64,000 nt of DNA from Collinsella sp. An2. GTDB taxonomy: Bacteria; Actinomycetota; Coriobacteriia; Coriobacteriales; Coriobacteriaceae. Shown piece by piece: positions 1 to 7,379 of this stretch. The notes under the pieces are model-generated. The model was given only the letters and a program-made list of their open reading frames with translations. It did no database searches and was not told the DNA's origin. Position 1 is the stretch's first letter. The number at the start of each line of letters is the position of its first letter. The DNA is taken from assembly GCF_002160065.1 (NCBI RefSeq), contig NZ_NFJW01000011.1, forward strand, positions 1-64,000, given 5' to 3'. The position numbers were made by a program, and so were the translations under genes.

Positions 1-208
1 GTGCCGCCCTCACCACTTCCTCGACCGCGCAGCCCATGGCGCCCCTCCCGTCTCTCGTTGACGGGAAGATGGTCCCACCGCGTGCGGACACGAGCCTCCA
101 AGAATGTCTAACATAGCCCGTTTTTGAACCCTGAAACGTCCAAATCGAGGACTTTGTTTTGCGAGAAGTTCTGCCGGCAACTCCTGCCGACCGCCCCAGG
201 CAACACGC
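1..208. other. Window edge, no gene recognised
   Basis: I see no protein-like reading frame with a ribosome binding site here. The stretch leads into the 27-bp tandem repeats. Frames that stay open across it do so because of GC bias and the repeat period. Confidence 0.5.
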
Positions 209-400
209 CGCCGCCGAGGCTCTCGGCCGGGATACCGCAACCCACGCAGCCAGCCGGGATACCGAGGCCAGCGCCGCCGGCCGGGACCCCGAGGCCAGCT
301 CCGCCGGCCGAAATAGCACGGTCAGCGCCGCCGGCCGGGACATATCAACCAGTGCCGCCAACCGAGACATCGCAGCCTGCGGCGCCGGCCGAGGCGACTC
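209..400. repeat. Seven 27-bp degenerate tandem repeats
   Basis: The core CCGGGA(T/C) or a variant recurs at 227, 254, 281, 308, 335, 362 and 389, exactly 27 bp apart. Because 27 is a multiple of three, all frames through it read as 9-residue repeats, one of them proline-rich (AGxPRPAPP-like). No start with a convincing ribosome binding site opens such a frame. It may be a decayed linker-coding region or a non-coding minisatellite downstream of the DUF6440 gene. Confidence 0.8.
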
Positions 401-452
401 AAGTTGGCGGCAGCGGCAACAGTCCCTGCCCCAGAGCATGTCCCGGGATAAA

Positions 453-680
453 TTATTCGTGGTTGAGAAGCTGGCCCAAGACCACCTCGTCTTCCTCGTT
501 CATCGGCGTAACCAAAGGCTTGCCGTCAGCATCTACCAGCACGGCAACACCGCAGCCACTGGTCATATTCGACGAAGCAAGCAGGTAGTTCACCCCCGTC
601 TGCGTGTCGACGATGACCTTTCGTACGTTGGTGACCCCCTGCGAGTACACCTCGACAAATCGCTCGCGTGCCATTGCCAT
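453..680 (-). CDS. DUF6440 family small protein
   Basis: A 75-residue protein beginning MAMARERFVEVYSQG. The body (VRKVIVDTQTGVNYLL, then GCGVAVLVDADGKPLVTP) matches my memory of the DUF6440 pattern: an ERF start, a 'DxxTGVNYL' strand, and a closing 'GKPLV' turn. The start at 680 is chosen because AGGAGAAAGG lies directly upstream (681-690). An ATG two codons further in is a weaker choice. It follows the XRE regulator on the same strand with a gap of about 100 bp and may be co-transcribed. There are no membrane segments or catalytic motifs, and the function of the family is unknown to me. Confidence 0.85.
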   Translation of the reverse strand: MAMARERFVEVYSQGVTNVRKVIVDTQTGVNYLLASSNMTSGCGVAVLVDADGKPLVTPMNEEDEVVLGQLLNHE

Positions 681-780
681 CCTTTCTCCTGTCGTAGGTG
701 GGCACGTTGTATCGTTCAAACATGTTTGATTGATATCGTTGGTGATGATTGCCGGCATCATGAGCCGCCGCGCAGCAACC

Positions 781-1380
781 TCATTTCCCCAGCAGCAGCA
801 TGACAATACTCGCGGCGCCCCATCCGCAGCAGAGACCTATAAGCACGGCAAGGATGGTCTGAACGACCCTCCGTGCGACCCAGTGCTCGCCGACCCGTTG
901 GTTATAGCGATGGCCCACATCGGGATCCTCGCCCGCAAGCAGCGCATCGACCGCCTGGTAGGCAAAAAGCTGGTTGTCATGGCGCGTTATATCGGCGAGA
1001 AACGCCGCGGCTGCCGCCGGAATAAACAGAATCGCAGCAGGTACCGCGATGGGCACGAGATCGAGATCAAAAACAAGGCCGAGCGCAACCCACACCACGC
1101 ATGCAACGCCAAACGACACCATGACGAGACCCAGCCGATTCAGCCTCCTTGACGCGGCGGCCAGCGCATCGCGCATCTCCTGGGTATCCTCCCGCACCAA
1201 CGCATCCACGCTGACGCCAAACAAGCCGCTGAGTAGTACCAGGCTCTGCACATCGGGATACGTACGGGCGGTTTCCCAATTCGATATGGTCTGGCGCGTT
1301 ACGAAAACCGCCTTCGCCAGGTCACTCTGGGACATGCCCAGGCGTTCGCGATGTTCCTTGATGCGCCGCGCGAGCTCCAC
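781..1380 (-). CDS. XRE-family regulator with membrane tail
   Basis: A 199-residue protein. Residues 1-60 form a Cro/C1-type helix-turn-helix (MSQSDLAKAVFVTRQTISNWE), used to bind an operator. After a linker, two hydrophobic segments at about 90-110 and 115-132 (VMVSFGVACVVWVALGL, IAVPAAILFIPAAAAAF) and another near the C-terminus (ILAVLIGLCCGWGAASIV) suggest it is tethered to the membrane. Start: GTG at 1380, preceded by GGAGGAGG at good spacing. Upstream ATGs lack a ribosome binding site. A perfect dyad lies 84 bp upstream and may be its operator. Membrane-bound XRE regulators are common in Firmicutes and Coriobacteriia, but the target genes are unknown. Confidence 0.85.
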   Translation of the reverse strand: MELARRIKEHRERLGMSQSDLAKAVFVTRQTISNWETARTYPDVQSLVLLSGLFGVSVDALVREDTQEMRDALAAASRRLNRLGLVMVSFGVACVVWVALGLVFDLDLVPIAVPAAILFIPAAAAAFLADITRHDNQLFAYQAVDALLAGEDPDVGHRYNQRVGEHWVARRVVQTILAVLIGLCCGWGAASIVMLLLGK

Positions 1381-1463
1381 GCCGCCTCCTCCAACATGCA
1401 GGGGTGCAAACCTCGGCCACCATATCATCAAGGAAGCCCAGCAGCCACGCAAAGAGACGAATT

Positions 1464-1491
1464 GACCCTGCCAAAAGATTTTGGCAGGGTC
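1464..1491. promoter_or_regulatory. 28-bp perfect dyad, likely operator
   Basis: GACCCTGCCAAAA, the 2-nt spacer GA, then TTTTGGCAGGGTC. The two-base centre is too tight for a normal hairpin loop, so a protein-binding site is more likely than a terminator. It sits upstream of the XRE regulator on the minus strand. Confidence 0.6.
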
Positions 1492-1539
1492 TCTGACCTC
1501 GTGTTTTATGATGAGCGGTGGGATGGGCGCACTTGCTGT

Positions 1540-1723
1540 CCTGTGCGCGCGTTAGCGGGATGAGCACGCCCGCTTACCTAGGCGTGCGGTAACGGTCTTG
1601 GCACGTCCGCCTCCCCAAGCGCACGATAGCCGGATCTGAGCGCTCGCCGTCCTATGCTCACGGTAGCGGGATGGACACGCTCGCCTCCCAAGCGCGCAGT
1701 AGCCGAATTTGAACGCCCGCCGT
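1540..1723. repeat. Five 37-bp tandem repeats
   Basis: Units start at 1540, 1577, 1614, 1651 and 1688. Four are 37 bp and the last is 36 bp. Each has the shape CC-A-GCGC-CGGTAGCGGGAT-TGAGCACGCCCGCC. The units differ at many positions, so this is an old array. It lies between the XRE regulator's upstream region and the 3' end of the ferredoxin-like gene. Confidence 0.85.
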
Positions 1724-1741
1724 CCGGCGTGTGCAACAGCG

Positions 1742-2569
1742 TCAGTCGAGCTTGCGTCCGTCGGTAGAGATGGTGACCACCTGCCACGGAATGAACTTGC
1801 CGCTTGCACGCAGAGCGTTCTGTGCCGCCACCTGAATACCCCCGCAGCAGGGCACCTCCATGCGGACAATCGTGATCGAGCGAATGTCGTTGCCGGCTAT
1901 GATCTCCGTCAGCTTGTCCGTGTAATCGACGTTGTCGAGCTTAGGGCAGCCGATGAGCGTCACGTGTCCGCGCATGAACTCCTCGTGCATGTTGGCGTAG
2001 GCGAATGCGGTGCAGTCGGCCGCGATGAGCAGCTTGGCCCCGTCGAAGAACGGCGCCCGCGTGGGCACCAGCTTAATCTGCACCGGCCACTGCATCAGGC
2101 GAGAGACGGGCGCGGCAGAAGGGGCCGAAGCGAAGGCGCCGGCAGCCGCGCCTGCTCCGTCTGCCATCATGCGCACGCGCGATCCGGGACAGCCGCCGTG
2201 CCCGTGATGGACATGACGCCCACGATGCGGAGCCCCGCTCTGAGCTTGCCCCGCCGAAGCGCCCGTAGCCCCAGCAGCATGGCTGTGAGACGGCACGGCG
2301 CCGGCGGGCGCAACGGTCCCCGCCTTCCCCTGGTGCGCCAGCACAGCGGCCTCGTCATACGACTCCGCCTCGCGCTCCTCAAAGGCGATGGCCCCCACCG
2401 GACAGCTCGGCAGGCAATCGCCCAGGCCGTCGCAAAAATGCTCACGGACAAGCTTGGCCTTGCCGTCGACAATCTCGATCGCACCCTCATGACAGGCGGT
2501 GGCGCAAAGCCCGCAGCCGTCGCACTTCTCCTCGTCGATGCGGATGATCTTGCGCATCTCCCTTGCCAT
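1742..2569 (-). CDS. 2[4Fe-4S] ferredoxin-domain protein
   Basis: A 275-residue protein. Residues 10-62 form a bacterial-type ferredoxin: C16xxC19xxC22xxxC26 and C46, C52, C56, C-terminally bordered by P-V-G. Residues 93-128 are His-rich and contain the GCPGSR motif that recurs in this family. Residues 157-275 form a conserved domain with several Cys (IAADCTAF, LIGCPKLD, EVPCCGG). Homologues are widespread in anaerobes and often lie next to a Crp/Fnr gene, sometimes with hybrid-cluster protein. The exact reaction is not established. Start: ATG at 2569 with AAGGAG 9 bp upstream. It is divergent from the Crp/Fnr gene across 97 bp, so shared redox or nitrosative-stress control is a fair inference. 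Confidence 0.85.
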   Translation of the reverse strand: MAREMRKIIRIDEEKCDGCGLCATACHEGAIEIVDGKAKLVREHFCDGLGDCLPSCPVGAIAFEEREAESYDEAAVLAHQGKAGTVAPAGAVPSHSHAAGATGASAGQAQSGAPHRGRHVHHGHGGCPGSRVRMMADGAGAAAGAFASAPSAAPVSRLMQWPVQIKLVPTRAPFFDGAKLLIAADCTAFAYANMHEEFMRGHVTLIGCPKLDNVDYTDKLTEIIAGNDIRSITIVRMEVPCCGGIQVAAQNALRASGKFIPWQVVTISTDGRKLD

Positions 2570-2666
2570 GGCTATCAACTCCTTAGGTCGGTTTGAGCCG
2601 AGTCTAGCCGGACGCGCTGGTACAGTATGTTGCTATGACCACATTTTGAGAAAAGACCGGTACGCC

Positions 2667-3380
2667 ATGGACAACCAACCGCTTTACCACAGCAAGCTCT
2701 TCCGCGGCATGAGCACCCAAGAGGTCGACGCCGCGGCTCAGGCGCTCCACGTGCGTCGCCATACTTTTGAGAAAGGCGAGATGATCCTGCGCGCCGGGGA
2801 CACCACGGACCGGCTCTTTCTTGTTTCCGCTGGTAGCGTCACGATAGAAAACACCGACGTCTGGGGCAACCGCAGCATCCTGAACATCGTGGGCGCGGGA
2901 GGATTCTTCGCCGAAACCTATGCCGTCCTGAGCCACGAGCCCTTGCTGGTGGACGTCGTGGCGAGCGAGCGGTGCGAGCTCATCTCGCTGCGCATCGGGG
3001 TGCTCGTCGGCGAAATGAAGCAGCGCGACGCGGCCGCAAGCCGGACGGCACAGGCCGCGTCGTGGGTGGGCGCGTTCATCTACAACCTGCTTGAAATAAC
3101 CGCACACAAGAACCTCGCCCTCTCCGACCGCGCGTTTCACACCGCCCCGAAAACAGCGCGTGCCCGGATCATGGCCTACCTCAACTCCGTAGCCCTCACG
3201 CAGCACAACCGCACCTTCAACATTCCCTTCGACCGCCAGCAGATGGCCGACTACCTCAACCTCGACCGCACGGCGCTCTCGAAAGAGCTCGGTCGCATGA
3301 GGCACGAAGGGATCATCGACTTCAGAAAGAACCATTTCGAGCTGCTTACGACGGCTTCGACATCCGCCCACCGGCTCTAA
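2667..3380 (+). CDS. Crp/Fnr-family transcription regulator
   Basis: A 237-residue protein. Residues 15-120 form a cyclic-nucleotide-binding-like beta barrel (FEKGEMILRAGDTTDRLFLVSAG; ILNIVGAGGFFAE). The C-terminal part is a winged helix with the recognition region FDRQQMADYLNLDRTALSKEL. There is no N-terminal Cys set like that of Fnr, so it is not an obvious Fe-S sensor itself. Start: ATG at 2667 (MDNQPLYHSKLFRGM), which fits the family N-terminus. The ribosome binding site is weak (GAGAAAAGA). It is divergent from the ferredoxin-like gene, and this pairing suggests it controls that gene. Confidence 0.9.
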   Translation: MDNQPLYHSKLFRGMSTQEVDAAAQALHVRRHTFEKGEMILRAGDTTDRLFLVSAGSVTIENTDVWGNRSILNIVGAGGFFAETYAVLSHEPLLVDVVASERCELISLRIGVLVGEMKQRDAAASRTAQAASWVGAFIYNLLEITAHKNLALSDRAFHTAPKTARARIMAYLNSVALTQHNRTFNIPFDRQQMADYLNLDRTALSKELGRMRHEGIIDFRKNHFELLTTASTSAHRL

Positions 3381-3409
3381 TACGCGCCATCTCTTCGCAT
3401 CTTCTTCCC

Positions 3410-3452
3410 TTGTGCCGTCTAATAATATGTGATATATAGTATGTGACACATA
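3410..3452 (+). promoter_or_regulatory. padR promoter and operator
   Basis: TTGTGC (3410-3415), a 17-bp spacer, and TATATA (3433-3438). The spacer and the region just downstream carry TATGTG-type half sites, ending in the perfect palindrome TATGTGACACATA (3440-3452). This ATGTG/CACAT pattern is typical of PadR operators and overlaps the -10 box, as expected for self-repression. Confidence 0.7.
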
Positions 3453-3476
3453 ATATAAGACGAAAGAAGGTGTGCG

Positions 3477-3788
3477 ATGGAGGCTCAGATGAAGCGCGGC
3501 TTTCTGGAAGCGTGCGTGCTCGCAGCGGTGAGCGGCGAAGAGTCCTATGGCTACCGGATCGTCAAAGACGTGCCAGCATCGATGGGACTCACAGAATCCA
3601 CCCTCTACCCTCTGCTCAAACGGCTGGAGAAGGCCGGATGCATCACGGTGCGCTCCGCCGAGCACAACGGCCGCCTGAGGAAGTACTACCGCATCACGGA
3701 CGCCGGTCGCGCGCGCATCGAGGAGTTTTTGGCCGAGTGGCCGGCCGTTCAGGAGATCTATCGCTACGTGGAGGGAGCGAGGTCATGA
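3477..3788 (+). CDS. PadR-family transcription repressor
   Basis: A 103-residue protein that is almost entirely the PadR winged helix: MKRGFLEACVLAAVSGEESYGYRI, then GLTESTLYPLLKRLEKAGCI, a wing (NGRLRKYYRITDAG) and a short C-terminal helix. The start is supported by AGAAGG 6 bp upstream. The next gene begins at ATGA overlapping its stop, so the two are translationally coupled. PadR, a HAAS/DUF1700 protein and a DUF4097 protein form a recurrent cassette in Firmicutes and Actinobacteria linked to envelope stress. The palindrome in its promoter suggests autoregulation. Confidence 0.95.
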   Translation: MEAQMKRGFLEACVLAAVSGEESYGYRIVKDVPASMGLTESTLYPLLKRLEKAGCITVRSAEHNGRLRKYYRITDAGRARIEEFLAEWPAVQEIYRYVEGARS

Positions 3789-4492
3789 AAAAGAATGAAT
3801 TCTTGGACCGGCTGGGAGACCTGCTCGCCTGCCTGCCCGCAGACCAAGTCGAGGAGTCGAAGGAGTTCTATGCCGAGGCGATTGCCGACCGCATGGAAGA
3901 CGGTATGGGCGAGGAGGAGGCCGTGGCCGCCATGGGCACGCCGGGCGAGGTGGCTGAAGCGATCCTCGACGACCTGCCCGCCGTGCCGCGCGCAATCGCC
4001 AAGACGCGCCGGCGTAGCACCGTACTGCTGTGGGTTCTCGCAATCGTGGGCTCGCCGGTATGGGTGCCGCTGCTGCTCGCGTTCGCTGCGGTCGCGTTCA
4101 CCGTCTACGTCTGCATCTGGACGCTGGCCATCTGCGTCTGGATCGTCGCCGCCGCGCTCGTCGGCATCGCGCCGGTCATGCTCGTGCTCGCCTACGACGG
4201 CTTCATGATCGGACACGTCCCCTTCGTCATTGTCTCGCTTGGTTGGGCGCTTGGATTCCTCGGGCTCGGTCTGCTCGTGGGCACAGCCGCCTGGGCGGTT
4301 TCCAAGCAGATCGCGCGTCTCTCGGCGCTCTGGGTGAAAAAGGCGCTGTCGCCGTTTCGTAAGGACCGCGGCGGCAACGGGAACTCGGGCACAACGGCGG
4401 GACGCCCGCACGGCCCGTGGGGCACGCCTGCCCCAGGCGCGCAATCCAACGACGCTGGCACCGCACGCCTTTCCGCCGTCGCCGCTCGATAG
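3785..4492 (+). CDS. DUF1700 (HAAS domain) membrane protein
   Basis: A 235-residue protein. Residues 1-65 form the HAAS helical domain (MKKNEFLDRLGDLLACLP; EEAVAAMGTPGEVAEAIL). Three or four hydrophobic segments follow from about residue 78 to 185, then a basic, Gly/Pro-rich tail. The HAAS domain is found next to PadR and probably senses or binds it, but its biochemical role is not settled. It overlaps padR by 4 bp (ATGA) and is followed 54 bp later by a DUF4097-like remnant, matching the usual three-gene order. Confidence 0.9.
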   Translation: MKKNEFLDRLGDLLACLPADQVEESKEFYAEAIADRMEDGMGEEEAVAAMGTPGEVAEAILDDLPAVPRAIAKTRRRSTVLLWVLAIVGSPVWVPLLLAFAAVAFTVYVCIWTLAICVWIVAAALVGIAPVMLVLAYDGFMIGHVPFVIVSLGWALGFLGLGLLVGTAAWAVSKQIARLSALWVKKALSPFRKDRGGNGNSGTTAGRPHGPWGTPAPGAQSNDAGTARLSAVAAR

Positions 4493-4546
4493 ACAAGACC
4501 GGGTACGCACCCGCGCGTCCAGTGCATTTTGAAAGGAAGCCCACCA

Positions 4547-5101
4547 ATGACGTCAGTAAAGAAAATCCTGCTTGCCGTAAGCGGCGGCCTCGTCGCCTTT
4601 GGCATCGTTCTCGTCGCACTCGGGTTCGCGCTGTCCGGGTTCGACACGAATGTCTTCACAACCACTATCGACATGCGCAGCCGGGAGATCATGCTCGGTG
4701 GTGTCGCGGTCGACGACCCGCGTGGTCTGCCGCTCCTCGAACAGTTCGCCGAGCTGGACGACGTGAACGTCTCCGCTCCGAGCGCGCCCGCCGCGCCGAA
4801 GGCCCCTGGAGCGTAGTCGCCCCTGACGTAAGGCCGATGCATCATCCCTCTCGGCGTAAGCACCGACGCTCATGGACAGGACATCGAGGTCGCAGCTCCG
4901 CAGCTCATGGGCTGGGAGCGCCGCACCGTTGCCGCACGGGGCATTCGCGAGATTGAACTCACGGCCTCCGAGGGCAACGATGCGGCCCTCGCCTTCTACG
5001 CCTCGCCTTCTACAGGCACCATGGTTTCCACACCGCCACCCACGTCCCACAACCCAACCACGGCGCCCGCCTGCAAACCTCCGCAAGAAAAATCCCAATA
5101 A
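4547..5101 (+). pseudogene. DUF4097-like membrane protein, interrupted
   Basis: An 89-residue ORF (4547-4816, AAGGAAG upstream) has one N-terminal membrane segment and a short outer region, then stops at TAG 4814-4816. Reading on in the same frame, a second stop (TAA 4829-4831) is met, after which protein-like sequence resumes to 5101 (GIREIELTASEGNDAALAFYA), which looks like the beta strands of DUF4097 proteins. A full-length protein is expected here from the PadR-DUF1700 context. I read this as a gene broken by two in-frame stops. The first ORF could still make a short membrane peptide. Confidence 0.55.
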
Positions 5102-5155
5102 GACCGCTCGCTCCCGCGGATAACCCCGTTATTAGTAATAGAGGGAGGTGAAGCC

Positions 5156-5668
5156 GTGGACGAGGACGATACACATATCCACGAGGCGGAGCGGCTTGTG
5201 GACGAGCACTACGCGGACGTGCTGCGGTACTGCCGCAGACACGCGCCCGCAGGCCTTGCCGAGGACGCCGTTCAGGAGACGTTCTTGCGCTTCATCCGCA
5301 CTCGCACGCGCTACCGGGAACAGGGGCGCGTCCGCGCCTATCTCGTCACGATTGCTCGCAACGTCTGCATCGACATGGCCCGCGGGCGGGCTGTCGGATG
5401 GGAGGAGCTCCCCGAGACGCTATCCGGCGAGGACAGCCCGGAAGATGCCGACGATGCACGCGACCTCGCCGCGGCGCTCGCCCGACTCCCCCGCCTCCAG
5501 CGCGAGGCACTTGAGCTCAGGTTTGGCGAGAACCTCAAGGTTGGAGACGTTGGACAAGCACTCGGCATAAGCAGGTTCGCCGCAGCGCGAACGATACGGT
5601 CCGCACTCGAAGCCCTTCGCGCAGACTTGGGCGCGGCGTCGGGCGTACAGCAGGGAGGCAGACGATGA
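5156..5668 (+). CDS. ECF RNA polymerase sigma factor
   Basis: A 170-residue sigma-70 group 4 protein. Region 2 is at about 10-75 (EHYADVLRYCRRHAPAGLAE; DAVQETFLRFIRT, RAYLVTIARNVCIDMARGR). Region 4 is at about 105-160 (LPRLQREALELRF, VGDVGQALGISRFAAARTI). It directs RNA polymerase to a small regulon. Start: GTG at 5156 with GGGAGGTG upstream. The next gene overlaps by 4 bp (ATGA) and encodes a membrane protein in the position usual for an anti-sigma factor. An ABC exporter follows, a likely target of the sigma factor. Confidence 0.93.
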   Translation: MDEDDTHIHEAERLVDEHYADVLRYCRRHAPAGLAEDAVQETFLRFIRTRTRYREQGRVRAYLVTIARNVCIDMARGRAVGWEELPETLSGEDSPEDADDARDLAAALARLPRLQREALELRFGENLKVGDVGQALGISRFAAARTIRSALEALRADLGAASGVQQGGRR

Positions 5669-6435
5669 AGACATCGGAGAGGCGCGCACTCGAAGCGGCG
5701 CTCAGAAATCACTACCGAAGCGATAGCGCATCCAAGGACGAGGTCCCCGGCGCGGCACCACGCGCGCTTGTGAAGGCCGTCGCGGCGGAGCTGTCTCGTC
5801 CGACCCGGCCCGGCTTCGCCGAGGTGCTCGCAAGCCAGGCCCGCTACATCGGCGTGGGCCCATGGGTGCTCCATGCGGCGCTCGTCGCCGCCGCCGTGCC
5901 GTCCACTCTCTCGGGCATCGGCCCCGGCACGGTCACCGCGGTTCTCGGCTCCACGCTTGCGCTCGCAACGCTTATCGGCATCACTCGCACCCGCTCCTGC
6001 GGGATGGCCGAGCTCGAAGCCGCCTGCCCCGTGAACTCCCAGGCAACAACGTGTGCCCGTGCCCTGGTTCTCAGCTGCTTTGACGCACTCGCCATCACCC
6101 TTCTTGCCGTGGGCGCGGGACATGCATCTGCCCCATGGCTCGTATTCGCCCAGGGGCTCGCGCCCTACCTTGGCGCTCTCGGCGCGGGCTTGCTCGCCGC
6201 GCGCAGGGTCGCCACCCCGGACGCGACCGCAGCGGCAGCGGCTGCGGCGGGTCTCGTGGTCGCCACCTGCATCCTGGCGCGCACCGCCTGCCCCTCCGCG
6301 TTTGGCTCCGCGGCGACGCTCGCCTGGTGGGCAGCCGCTGCGGGAGCGCTCGCCTTTGCGGCGGCCGAGGCGCGTGCATGGCTCCGCGCGTCGACATCGG
6401 GCTTTGTCGAGACGGCCGTCATGGCAGCGCGCTAG
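5665..6435 (+). CDS. Multi-pass membrane protein, possible sigma regulator
   Basis: A 256-residue protein. The first 60 residues are soluble and charged (ERRALEAALRNHYRSD). About six hydrophobic stretches follow from residue 66 to 245, rich in Ala and Gly. No zinc anti-sigma motif (HxxxCxxC) is visible. It overlaps the sigma factor gene by 4 bp, so the two are translated together, and it precedes an ABC transporter by 32 bp. Position suggests it restrains the sigma factor at the membrane, but the sequence itself does not prove this. Confidence 0.75.
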   Translation: MKTSERRALEAALRNHYRSDSASKDEVPGAAPRALVKAVAAELSRPTRPGFAEVLASQARYIGVGPWVLHAALVAAAVPSTLSGIGPGTVTAVLGSTLALATLIGITRTRSCGMAELEAACPVNSQATTCARALVLSCFDALAITLLAVGAGHASAPWLVFAQGLAPYLGALGAGLLAARRVATPDATAAAAAAAGLVVATCILARTACPSAFGSAATLAWWAAAAGALAFAAAEARAWLRASTSGFVETAVMAAR

Positions 6436-6467
6436 CGGTCAAACCAACAGAGAGAGGATGACGAGAT

Positions 6468-7379
6468 ATGGAACTAACGCTCGACCGGCTCACCAAAAAG
6501 TTCGGCCCCAAAATCGCTGTAGACCGCGTGACCACGACGCTCTCCCCCGGCGTCTACGGCCTTCTGGGAGCCAACGGCGCAGGTAAGACCACGCTCATGC
6601 GGATGGTATGCGGGGTGCTTCGCCCCACCTCCGGGGAGGTGCGCTTCGACGGCTCGCCGATCTCGCACCTGGGCGACGGCTACCGCGCGCGGCTCGGCTA
6701 CCTGCCACAGGACTTTGGCTACTATCCCGAATTCACGGCACTCGACTTCATGGAATATATGGCGGCGCTCAAGGGCCTGGGCAGGCGCGATGCCCGCAAC
6801 CGTTCGCTCGAACTCCTCGAGCGCGTGGGGCTTGGCGGCGAGGAGCGGCGACGCATCCGAACCTTCTCCGGAGGCATGCGTCAGCGCCTGGGCATCGCGC
6901 AGGCGGTCCTCAACGATCCCGAGGTCCTCGTGTTCGACGAACCCACCGCCGGCCTCGACCCCAAAGAGCGCGTGCGCTTCCGAAACCTCATCTCTGGCTT
7001 CTCGCAGGACAAGATCGTCCTGCTATCCACGCATATCGTCTCCGACGTCGAGCACATCGCCGACGAGATTCTCGTGATGCGCGCCGGATCGATCGTGCTT
7101 TCGGGTCCTCCGTCCAAGCTTGTCGCCGAAGCCGAAGGCTGCGTCTGGGAGGCGACGGTGCCGGCGGCAAAGGCCGAGGAGCTCGAAGCCGAGCTCACGA
7201 TAGGCAACGTTCGTCTGCTCGACGGCGGGCGCGCCCTCGTGCGCTACGTCGCCGACACACCTGCCGTCCCGGGCTCGGTGCCCGCAACGCCCACGCTGGA
7301 GGATCTGTATCTGTTCGTATTCCGCGACGGTGCCCCTGCCGGCCGCGGAACCCACTTCAAGGAGGCGCGTCATGGCTAG
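6468..7379 (+). CDS. ABC transporter ATP-binding protein
   Basis: A 303-residue ATPase. Walker A is GANGAGKT at 34-41, the Q-loop region is PQDFGYYPEF, the signature is [13 protein letters not shown], and Walker B is VLVFDEPTAGLDP, followed by the His switch (LLSTHIVSDVEHIADEI). The last 80 residues are a variable extension, as in ABC-2 type exporters (bacitracin/Nod/daunorubicin group). It is the fourth gene of the sigma-factor operon and overlaps the permease gene by 8 bp. Substrate unknown. The partner permease is split, so the transporter may be inactive in this strain. Confidence 0.93.
   Translation: MELTLDRLTKKFGPKIAVDRVTTTLSPGVYGLLGANGAGKTTLMRMVCGVLRPTSGEVRFDGSPISHLGDGYRARLGYLPQDFGYYPEFTALDFMEYMAALKGLGRRDARNRSLELLERVGLGGEERRRIRTFSGGMRQRLGIAQAVLNDPEVLVFDEPTAGLDPKERVRFRNLISGFSQDKIVLLSTHIVSDVEHIADEILVMRAGSIVLSGPPSKLVAEAEGCVWEATVPAAKAEELEAELTIGNVRLLDGGRALVRYVADTPAVPGSVPATPTLEDLYLFVFRDGAPAGRGTHFKEARHG

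Noticed and set aside
124-803. Long plus-strand frames across the 27-bp repeats into the DUF6440 region
   Set aside because: They are kept open by the in-frame repeat period and GC bias. They run antisense over the DUF6440 gene and lack a ribosome binding site.
1540-1723. CRISPR array
   Set aside because: No constant repeat/variable spacer alternation; the whole 37-bp unit diverges, and there are no cas genes nearby.
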